Source: Zantedeschia hybrid cultivar
Lineage: Eukaryota > Streptophyta > Magnoliopsida > Alismatales > Araceae
Length of the DNA stretch: 64,000 nucleotides
NCBI GenBank assembly: GCA_030544215.1
Contig: JARZZO010000011.1
Location: forward strand, 17,500,501 to 17,564,500
Reading direction: 5' to 3'
The notes beneath the pieces were generated by a model that searched no databases, was not told the origin of the DNA, and worked only from the letters and a program-made list of their open reading frames with translations. Both the position numbers and the translations under genes were made by a program. Below, one piece after another: positions 24,401-36,400 of this stretch (its first letter is position 1; the number at the start of each line of letters is the position of its first letter).

Positions 24401-27400
24401 TGTCAATGTTGAACCAAGAAATAAGCAGTTCAGATGCCGTCAAGTTCTTTATTTTGTCTTATTTTTCCACTGAAGCCCCTATGGTGACTTGTTGTAGGCC
24501 TTCTTGATTTTTTTTTCATCATCAGACCATGTTTTATGATTATGATTATTTTGCATCCTTTTTTGCAGGTTCTATCCTGGTATCCTTGATTCATATGATC
24601 CTGTTTCCACAAGGCATAAGGTATGCCGCTGTAATTTATTTTCGTTTTTTTTTAAAACTTTAGAAACCTTGTCTGTCTTCCATGAGGATCCTTTGCTCTT
24701 TAAATTTGATGTTTCCAATGTCTGAAGGTTTTGTATGTCGATGGTGATGAGGAGGATTTGCTACTCAAGGACGAGATTTTTGAGTTTCTTAAAGGTGATA
24801 TGGAGGTGGGTTCTTGGTGTGTGATTCTTGTTCATGTTGTATTTATTTATTGCAGTCTGAAGTCATTTGCTCTTGGAATTTTAGTGGTTTGAAGATCAGT
24901 GCGATTCAACTTCTGTGGCTGCTTCTGAAACGTATGTCTACACACCATCCTCCACTTCTGAAAAAAAAAATCCTGAAAATGTTATTTGGTACATTATTGA
25001 TATATGTCTATATTCTCCAATTTTTATCAGTGTCTTGCCTTTGTTTTTGGAGCTCTAGCCCATGTTTTGCATTAAATGTAATATCATGTGTTTGGTTTGT
25101 TTATAAATCTTATGTTCCTGTTTGCATTCCAAATATCTTTGTATTATGTATCTCCCTCCTTTATGAAAAAAATAAATAAATGGTTGTTGTTTATTCTATT
25201 TGTCAACTTTTCAACATTTCATGTAAAAGTGCTTAAATTTCAACTGTTTGTTATTGTTACCGTCTGTTGAGGAAATCTGTTGTTAAATACATCAAGACAT
25301 GTTACTCATGGATGTGTGAAAAATAATAGCATTCTACATTTTGATATTTTAAATTCCAGTGCATTGTTGCTTCTTAGTTTCCTACAGTTTGGATATCAGA
25401 AGTTTCTAAATTCTCAAACTATAGATTGTAGAGTATTTGCTTATGCCTGACATGGTATCTGACTGATGCTCTCTGTTACTCTTGAAATCCTGGGCCAGTG
25501 GTTGCTGGGGTTCAGTTCCCTGCCATATGCAAGTGGAAAGATGATGTTGTGGAGTCTAAGGACTGCTGACCAAGGTGTTTATGGATCAAGAGAGAAATAA
25601 AAGGAAGAAATCTGCTGCTGGCATAGGATGGAAGAGAGAAAGATAGGGAATGAGAGAAACTAAAAGGGGCAGAAAGTCGGAACTATAGCTAGATCACATC
25701 TAATGGTCTTTTCAGGGAGAGAGAACGCTACAAAGCAAACAATGTTAGGAAGAAAAAGGATAAGAAGAAAACCATTGGTTCTGAACAGGGCATGACTGGG
25801 CCGTGAAAAAAGACCAGAAGTTAATGCAATTACTAATAGGGAAAGACAAGCAAAGAAAGTTGCTTTTCCTTATTAAGCCCCTATAAAAGTAGTGAAGGCA
25901 CAGAAGAAATTGCACAAACTACAAAGATGTAATGCTTATGAGTTGCACCATGAAAGATTGGGTGAGACTGAAAAACCAGGTTAAGTTCAGACACAGCATG
26001 GTCACTAGGTACCTGATCAAGGGCAACAGTGGAAAGTTTTTCCCCCATCTGAAACAACTGAGTAATTTTAGAGAAGAATTTAGAAATCTATGGCATTCAT
26101 CGACTTCAAGGATAAAGGATTGCGGAATTGGTCCTGCTGTGGGAATTGGCTGGTGTCAACATGATCCAGATTAAAATCTGAATCAATTTAAAATTGGTCC
26201 CGGATCGGGCCTATTTCAGACCGATGCTAGCCAATTCAAGCCAATCTATATTTTCCCCATCTTTTTTAAATTAGAGAAGGGATTGGTTTTCCCACTTGAA
26301 ATCGGATCGGCAATGGCTGATCCTGATCTGAATTGGCCAGATCGGATCAGAATCAGTCGATCCTACAAACCATGTCGAGGAGGCGTTGTTGATGGTCATT
26401 TTTTATCCGACCGATTTGTTTCGGATTTTTATTTTGGTTGAAGGATTCATGATTGCCCGCCATCAGAATGTTTGAACATTATATGTTGACTCGCCCATGG
26501 AGAAGGTTATCTAAATTCTTTTGAATTTAGACTATTTCCACCGGTCCGTAGACTGACGTTAATTACATCCTGCTACGACAGGAAAATCCTGTGATTTCTT
26601 TAAGAAGTGTTCCACCCCTTATTGTTGCTATGCGGCACGGTTCTCCCTCGTTCTTGTTTTATTCCTCGCACATTGTATTAAAAGGATCGACATTGGCCCT
26701 AGTATCATATCGCTGAGACATCATGCAGAAAGTATAGTGTGGTGCACTTTGTGGGTCCCACCAATCCCCGCATTATAAGAGGATACTGTTCACAAGTACT
26801 ATTCAAAGTACTATTCATGTGTACTATTTATCGGCACTATTCATTGGCGAGGTGCACTATCCACATGCGATTCAGCTCCACCGAACCTTCATTAGGGACT
26901 ATACCTGGTCGGCACACTTCATTTGTTCATCTGGATGAGATCACATATTGTGCACTATTCACCCCCTGGCGACGACTGTCCCGGGTGGGTCCTACAGACA
27001 TGTAGCATCGTGAGATAATATTACATTTGAAGGAATCAACATATTGATCTTGATCGGCGTAACCAAACATGGTGTGCTTCTGGGCTCACTGTTCACCCCT
27101 TGTGACAATTGTCCGGGACAAGTCCCACAAATGGACAGTGTCGGGCATTAATACGAAGCCATGCATGATGCGTTTTGATTTATGCCTTGAATGCGCGTGC
27201 CAAGATGTACTATTCATGCCCCTGGCGACGACTGTCTTGGGCGATTCCTACAGATGGATATGGATATGGATAGAAGGCGATATGACGATGCGATACTATT
27301 CATGATGACGTCTCATTAGTCATTGTGGCAGCGACACTATTCAAAGCGGTGGCGCTTGAAAATGACATCGCTAATGGTGACGTAGTTTGAGCATGGTTTG

Positions 27401-30400
27401 AAAATAGTGCCGTGTTGCCGACGGCTTGTTGAATCATTGTTCATATACGATGTCGGGCCGAGAGGCACTGTCTTGACTTAACAACTCGCCATCGCCGTGT
27501 TGAGGTGACGGTGAGCTTATGAGACTCTCAATGCGCTTGACAACTTATTATCCATGTGTTGAGGCGGCAATGGGCCGACGAGGCATTAATCCACCTAACG
27601 GCTTGCCATTGTCACGCTTAGATAGCAATAAGTCGACGGACTTGTAATGACACTCGACAGCTCGCTATTGCGCATTGAGTCGACAACGGGTCAACGAGGA
27701 TTCGACATTACTTGACGACACGCCGTTGCGTATAGAGGCGGCAACGGGGGGACGAGGCTTCGGCATCACTCGACGACACGCCGCTTGCGCGTGGAAGTGG
27801 CAACGGGGCGTCGAGGTTTCAACATCACTCGACAACACACCGTTGCGCATGGAGGTGACAACGGGGCGACGAGGCTACAATATCACTCGACGACACACCG
27901 CTTGCGTACGAAAGTGGCAACGGGGAGACGAGGTTTGAATATCACTTGACGACACACCGCTTGCGCATGGAAGTGGCAACCGGGCGACGAGGCTTCAACA
28001 TTACTCGACGACACACCGTTTGCGCATGAAAGTGGCAACGGGACGACGATGCTTCAACATGACTCGACGACACACCGCTTGCGTACGAAAGTGGCAATGG
28101 GGTGACGATGCTTCAATATCACTCGACGACACACCGCTTGCGTACGAAAGTGGCAACAGGGTGACAATGCTTCAATATCACTCGACGACACACCGTTTGC
28201 GTACGGAAGTGGCAAGGGGGCGACAAGGCTTCAACATTACTCGATGACACACCGCTTGTGTATGAAAGTGGCGACGGGGCGACGAGGCTTCTATATCACT
28301 CGACGACACACCACTTGTGTACGAAAGTGGCAACAGGGTGACGAGGCTCCGACGATTGGAACTTAATTAGATGGTTCATCGGTACTAGATGGCATGGTTT
28401 CGGGTCACGCCGTCACAACTTGGGGACATGGCTGATGATCATAGCCACGCCGCCAAGGCTTGGCGGCATGGTTAATAATTATAGCCATGCCGCCAAGGCA
28501 TGGTGGCATGGTTTTTACCTTGGAAATGAGAGGTGGAAACAAACACTTGAACTTAAGTCACTTTTCCAACCAACTTCTCCAAAAATCTCTTATACAAGGT
28601 AGGGGGGTAGGGGTATTTATAGAGATTTTGATCAATAAGGGGCCGCCAAGTGGCGGCTTACACTTGGTCCTTGAAGGCGGGCCCATGCACATGTGGCGAG
28701 GTTCCATTGGTCCGCATCCCCTTCCATACGATTGGTCCAGTTGGCACGAGATGGCGATGACGAGGCGGTGCTATGGGGCGATGGAGATCTGCGTGGCATC
28801 GCTTCATTGGACCATGTAGACATGGGCGGGGTCCATATGGGTTCTAAAAAAATTAATTTTTTATGTGGGTCACAGCCGGGCATGCTGCCATGAGCGGGCG
28901 GTGGAGTAGGGGCAGCAGCCCCCTTTACTGGGCTCTGCCGCCCACAATGGGCGGCAGACTTTTGGGCTCTGTCGCCCCCTGTGGGCGGCAGGCTTCTTTG
29001 GGCTTGCCCCAGGGCAGCGTGAGATTGGGAGGACTTTTATTTTTTGGACCTTTGGTTTTCTGATTTTGTCTTTGGGTCCATTTTTCCACATTTTCCGAAG
29101 GGTTTTCAGAGGGATTTTTGACGAGAGGCCCTCCGTTGTTTTGAATTTTTATAGTTGCCCCTTTCTTGGAAAACTTACTGTCCACAGGCGTATGACTGGG
29201 CCCTAAGATATTTATGTTACCAATGGGCGATAGTATATGAAGGTTTGTCAAGCAGCTGTGTAGATGCAGTGAAAGATGCACAAGGCAACAAAGTTTGAGT
29301 GAGAATGGTTTATTTTATGACTGAAGAATTCCCATGGTAGTTGGTTAGATCAATGTCGAGCATCAAGTCCCTCCTTGTTGGCATTTGTGGTTGTATTAGT
29401 GTCCATGATGATGTATCGTGATGTATGGTTTATGTGGATTTGTTGGTGTTAATCGATTCAGACAAGGGACCTGGAAGCAATGTTCACTCGTAGAAAGACG
29501 TGTTTAAACTACATGTTTTAGCATTGCATACTGCACACTTGAAAAAAAAATTTCAATCATACAAGAAAGACTATGTGGGGTATAAATTTGATAGGATTAA
29601 AAGAGAGGAATCTGGAAGCATGGAAATCAAGATTAACAGTTGTACCCTGCGGCAGGTTGAGTCATTCAGTGTTTTAGGTTCTCTTGTGGATATGGAGGCG
29701 GCTAACTGGTTTTGACAAGGTTAGGAAACCGGGGTTCGGGTCCCGAATCGGTCTGCCCAAAACCGATTGGATTGACTGATCCCGATCTGATTTGGGCCAA
29801 TCCTGGCTGAGCCAAGATTGGTTAGATTTGGCAACATAATTTTTTTTTAAAATAAGTTTTTTTTTTAAAATATAAAAAACAAGTCCAACACAGTTGTGTT
29901 GAATTACATTGATTTGAAGCACATAAGATGTTATTGGATAAAAAAAACATAAATAAACTTATGTAAACTTACATTTATTATAGATGTACATTATATTGAT
30001 TGAACATACTCGGACCATGACATATAGTTCTGGTAATATTGCTCATATTGCATCACATATTGGTTATAGTCATCTGTATTGGCATAGATGATTGTAAGCT
30101 GTGTATAGTCAGGGATATCTGGCACTTGATATGAGCTATATGACTGATGGGATTGTGAGGATAACTATGAAATTTGTAGATATTGTAGATAACTCCCTGA
30201 GTAGTTAGATGTATCAAAATGTTAAGGGTAAACTATATATCCAGTAGAATGACTATATCCTTTGTATGGAGCATAGGATGATACATGTAATAGTTACTCT
30301 TGATATTCGCTCTCCCTCTTGAGTTGTTCTGCATAGAGAGGAATTTTTCCTTTTTCCTTCTTCTTTGATCTGATGAATATTTGAGTGAGTTTCTTCCCGC

Positions 30401-33400
30401 CTTGCTTTGCTACTATGATGTTCATCTTGAGTAGTGCGTGTATAATCTTGTTCTTCAGTAAATATAATTGGTGGGATACTGGTAGCATCTCCAAGGTCAA
30501 AACTGTCAGTGTTTGTCTTTGATGTTGAGTCATTTGAAGTTTGATATTATACTTTATCACTTGGTTCAGGTGTTTCATCCTCCTCCTCGATAGTGTCCAG
30601 ATCAGCAACGTTAATTATAATAGCACTCTTCCTTTTACTTAGTTCGTGCTTTTTATTCTTCTTCTGACGTTTTGAAGGAGGAAGTTGAAAATCAGGAAGT
30701 AGTGGCACACCATCTAACTCACCTTCCGCCCATTCTCGATTATTTAGGTCAAATTCATGCTCAGTTAAAGTGCTTGCATCAACCCATGCATTTAGTAGAT
30801 GTTATTTTCGAACACCTCATCAAGTCTATGGGTTCTTCTGCACTTGTCCCCTCCGTACCTTACCTGAAAATTCTCTTCTTCTCCTGCTTCTGAAGGTTTC
30901 GTATAAGTTCAAGGTTTTTTAGCTTCAACATCATGTTTTAGTGACAGAACACTAGCTTTTCTAGACAGATCGACTTTAATCTATTCTTTTGCTTGGTGTG
31001 AATCGAGTCAAAGTTACTCCAATTTCTCTCACAACCTATTGTAGAGGTTATTTAATTTAGGATCCGAATTACTACATAGGCTAGATTTTCATACGCATAT
31101 GTTTTTCTATAATCCAGCTATCAGTTAACTGTAAATAGAAAATTTTACATGTCAGTAATGTGCGAGGTACAATTAAAACTTAAGTAGAACATCTGGTTAG
31201 TAATTTTTAAATATGGATTCAAAATCTTTGCAGTTCTTTGAGCAATGTTTGTCCTAAAGTGGTATAATATGAGTCTATAGTCATGCGTTTGCTTGCATGC
31301 GATTATTATTTTGTTCTTATCTTTAAACATGCGCCTAATAACATTCTTAGTCCTAATCAACACTTCTGAGCTATTGTCATGGTTATCCTTCTTCCCATCA
31401 GTTCTATACATGTACTGAGGGTTGAAAAAATAACATAAGTAGAGAAGTGGAAGTTAGTTATTATTTATGATAAATGTGTATACAAATTAATAAATGCAGA
31501 AAGTTCCTTGCTTACTAGTTGCATGAAGATCATGATGTAAAGTGTGTTTCTAACATTTGTCTATTATCTTCTACCACTTCACATAGGTTGTTGGGTTGTT
31601 AAGTTGAATGAGCTCTTTGACTCTGTCCACAATCATATAAATATCCCATATCTGATCTTCTTTCTTCATCACAAGTTCGCAAGACACGGACAAGCGGTTC
31701 TACAACATTTAACATCACTTGCACTCCGCTCTATAAGGGCTTAAACTGAATTAGATCCGTCACTTTCTTACCATTCTATCTGATCTTAGTTGGTGCATGC
31801 CGCAACATGTGATTCTCTCAATTTGCTGATGCCACCATCCTAATTAGGTTGCTCTTTTGTTGACTTAAATTATCTAGAGAGATATATTAAGATGCAAATC
31901 CAGTAGTTTTCGGACGAAGTAACTCTCTTTTATGAGTATGTTTGCGCATGATATCCAAAATGTTGTTATGGTTGTAGATGAATGTCGTGATAAATCGAGC
32001 GCTCTTGATCACTTCATCCACCATTGGGTCAGAGTAAATGTCTTTTAACATTAAGTCAATACAATGAGTAGAACATGGAATCCAATATAGATGTTCTCTT
32101 CTCTATCAACATTTATCCAGCTAACTTGAATACCGCTGCATTGTCAATAACCACTTGGACAATTTTTTTTTTTCCACATCTTCTACCATTTGATCTATTA
32201 ATTGGAATAGGTACTGAGCATTCTTCACTGTTCCAGATGCATCAATGAACTTTCAAAACACAGTTTCGATTTTGTAGTAAATTAAAAAGTTGATCATACT
32301 TCTTGTTATCCCTGTGAAGTTCCATAGGTGATAAGTGTAGTAATAAATAAATGTTTAGTAGGGGTAATTTTATCTTTTTGTTGTTTATTCTGATTTTATT
32401 TTGGTTTTACCCCTGTCTTTTATATTAATAGGGGTAAATATATCATTAGTGGTTGTATTATGTTTGCCCTACTTATAAAATACTCGGCCTCTCCAGTTGA
32501 GAGAGAGAACCTGCCATACCTCTTTCTTGCCTCTTCAACTCATGTGCCTCTTCTTTCTATATAATATCAGAGTGTGTGAGAGAGAAGGAGCAAAACTCTA
32601 GGCCGGTTGACCTTTTTTCTCTTCCCCAGTGCAGCGTCCAGATCCTTAAGTGGAGAGGCTCTGCATTAGAAAAAAAAAAAAAAAAACCCACAGAACATGC
32701 TTCTGTTCTATGTCTCCAGGCCTGCGGTTCCCTTTTTTCTATGGTCCCGCCCTCTTTCGCTGCTCTTAGGAACAAGGAGAAAGGACCGGCCCCCATGTTT
32801 TGTGTTTCTAGGTGCCGTCTCCCTCATCTTTTACTCCGGAACCCTGTCTAGGGTTTGTGGAGACCTGCACCTTCATTCACCTCCATTGAAACTCTATTTA
32901 GGGATTCCTTGTGGACCGCAGTCTTGTCTAGGGCTTGCATAAAACCATTGCTCAGGTTTTTGAGCAGGCCGGCCAGCCGTTTGCTGTTGACTGTACCCTG
33001 TTTAGGGTCCTTGGAGGTTGTCCCTGCACCGATACCCTATTTTGGGGGTTGTCAGAGGTCGGCCATCTTTCTCCTTATTGGTGCACTTCTACCAACCTGT
33101 TTGAGCATCTCTAGGAGCAAGGAGATGTCCGAGGTGACAACAAACGAAGCATCCTCCAAGCGTGACAGCAAGGGGGAAAATTTTCACCTTCAACTTCCCG
33201 TGTGAAGTTGCATGACTCAAACTACTTAGACTGGATAGCAACCATCAAGACATTTATCAGTGCAAGATCCAAGGTTGGATAAATAAATGGGAGGATAAAA
33301 TCACCTCTAGTTGATGATGATAAGAAAGGTTCAAAAACTTGGCACGGATCAGCCGATCCGAATCGGTTTTGGGCCGGTCGTGCCATTTGGCCGAGTCTAG

Positions 33401-36400
33401 GAGTCGGATCGGTCGATCTGGGACTAGATCGGATAGGATCGGCCCGATCCAGGCCCCAACTGCTAGTTTGGACTTTAGGGGTCTATTTAAACCCGGGAAT
33501 ACAGAATCGGCCGATCCCGATCCGGATCAGCAGATTCGGATCGGGATCGGCATGTCCCGATTCGACCGATTCCGGTCAAGTCCGGCCGATTCCGACCGAT
33601 CCGATCCCGATTCGGATCGAGATCGGCGGTTCCCGATTCGGGGAACCGATCCGACCCGAAATTCCTTGATTTAAACTCCCCTAAGGCCCTCTTAAGCCTC
33701 CACAAGTTCCCTTTAAGCCTCCTAACACTTTTGCTGTCTCTCACATTCCCTCGATCATATAATTCTCTCTCGGTCTCTCCCACGAGGCTACGACTACAAA
33801 TTTCGCGATCTCTCCTCTTCTTCTATTTTTTTTTACTTTTATTTGTCAAATTTTTCCTTTCTATACTATTGTTCTTAGCATCTCTATTTGCCTTTTGGCA
33901 GTCGACGTGCTGTGAAGTGTGAACTGCTCAACTGCCTAAGGAATGGCATCTCAAGGTGCTGCTGAGTGGTCCTCTAGGAACCCTCCTAACGTTGATCCTA
34001 CTTGGACTCATTGCACGTCGATGGACATGGGCCAGAGAAATGTACAATGCAAATATTGCAACCGGATTGTCTCTGGCAGGGTCTACCGATTCAAACAACA
34101 TCTTGTTAGAGTAAAAGGTGAAGTCACAACATGTGCTCGAGTTCCTTCAGCGGTTCAGATCCAATTTCAAACTTATATAAGGGAGAAGGAATCAAGTAAA
34201 GCAAGTACTGTCAGAAGAAGACAAGAAATTCGAGAGGAGTTGTCTGAACCAACACAAAGGTTTGATGCTGGAGTTAGGTTTGGTGGAAGTAGTCAACCTA
34301 TAAATGTGGATGATTGGGATACAAGTAAGTTTCTTATTTAACTTATTTTCATGTTCTTTATTTAACGTTTTCAGACAAAAAGTTACAGTAGATTAAATTT
34401 TTTTCTTTCACATTTAAAGATGAATTGTGACGTGCAATAGAGGCAAGCCGACAGTCCTTTGCTGATGAGGACTTATTTCGACATACTGGAAGATATGCAA
34501 AACAAGGAAGTAGCTATGCACTTTCTGGACAAGGGATCACTAGCGTCGGCATGAGCACTAATGTATGCGAGGAGCTACATCAAGAGTTCACCTGAGATGG
34601 AGATCCTAGAGTAGGTCCAATAGATCAATTCCTCACCAAGAAGAAGGATAAACAACCTTTCATTACTGCTGCAATCAAGAACTTAAAGTTTTGTAAGGAG
34701 AATATAGGGAGAGCTACATCTGTGTAGTTTTTCTATAACAATATCCCTACTAATGCTGCCAATAAGCCATATTATAATTCAATGATCGAAACTATACAAG
34801 AAGTTGATAAAGGATGTTGAGGGACTTACCTCATATGAGATATACAACAAGTATTTGGACTTAGAAGTTGACGACATCCGGACATATATTACATCTTTTG
34901 AAAGGATATGGGATGAGTATGGATACATTTTAATATGCGATAGATGGACATGTGCGTAAGTCTTATCTTCTTTATATTTTTTTTCTTAAATACGAATGTG
35001 TCTCTTTCTGATTTCTTATCACCTATGGAACTTCACAGGGATGACAAGAAGAAGTATGATTAACTTCTTAATTTACTGCAAAGTTGGAACCATATTTTGA
35101 AAGTCCATTGATGCATTTAGAAAGGTAAAGAATGCCCAATATTTATTCTAATTAATGGATCAAATAGTGGAAGAGGTGGGGGAAAAAAGGATTGTCTAAG
35201 TAGTTACAGACAATGCCACAGTGTTTAAGTTAGTTGGACAAATATTGATGCATAAGAGACAACATCTATATTGGGTTCTCTGTTCTGCTCATTATATTGA
35301 CTTGATGTTAGAAGACATTTGTTCTAATCCGATGATGGATGGAGTAGTCAAGAGTAGTCGATTTATCACCACATTCATCTACAACCATAACAACATTTTA
35401 GATATCATGCGCACACATACTCTTGGAAGAGAGTTGCTTCGTCTGGGAGCCACTAGGTTTGCATCTCAATATATCTCTCTAGATAGTTTAAGTCAACAAA
35501 AGAACAACTTGATTAGGATGGTGATATCAGAAGATTGGGAGAATTACATATTACAGTATATACTAACGAAGGTCAGAGAAAATGATAAAAAAGTGGATGA
35601 TCTAATTCAGTCTAGGCCTTTCTGGAGAGGAGTGCAAGCGATGTTAAATATTGTAGAACCGTGTGTCTGTGTCTTACGATCTTGTGATGGAGAAAGAAGA
35701 TCGGATATGAGATATTTATATAAGGTTGTGGACAGAGCTAATGAACTTATTCAACTTAACAATCCAACAACCTATGTGAAGTGGTGAGACATAATAGACA
35801 GCCGTTGGGAACACACTTTGCATCATGATTTTCATGCAGTTGGTAAGCAACTAACTTCGTGTATTTATTAATCTGTATATACATTTATCATAAATAATAA
35901 CTAATTTCTACTTCTTTATTTAAGTTATTTTTTCAACCCTCAGTACATATATAGAACTGATGGGAAGAAGGATAACTATGATAATAGTTTAGAAGTTATT
36001 GATGGAGACTAAAAATGCTATCACATGTTTGGAGATAATGATAAGAGTAATAATGGCATATAAATAAATGCATGATTATAGACTCATGTTATACCACTTT
36101 GGGACAAGTACTGCTCAAAGAGTTGCAAAGATTTTGAATATATGTTTGAAAATTATTAACTAGATTTTCTACTTAAGTTTTAATTATAGTTTGCATATTG
36201 TTGACATGTAAAATTTTATATTTACAGTTAACTGGTGGCTAGATTATGGAAAAACATATGGGTATGAAGATCTAGCTTATGTAGTTATTCGGGTCCTAAG
36301 TCAAACAACCTCTTCATCAGGTTGTGAGAGAAACTGGGGCACCTTTGGCTTGATTCACACAAAGTAAAGGAATATGTTGAAGTCGACCTGTCTAGAAAAG

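Noticed and set aside
27675..28247. Open frames translating to repeated Arg/Thr-rich units
   Set aside because: They are translations of a minisatellite whose period is not a multiple of three; the frame is lost between units.
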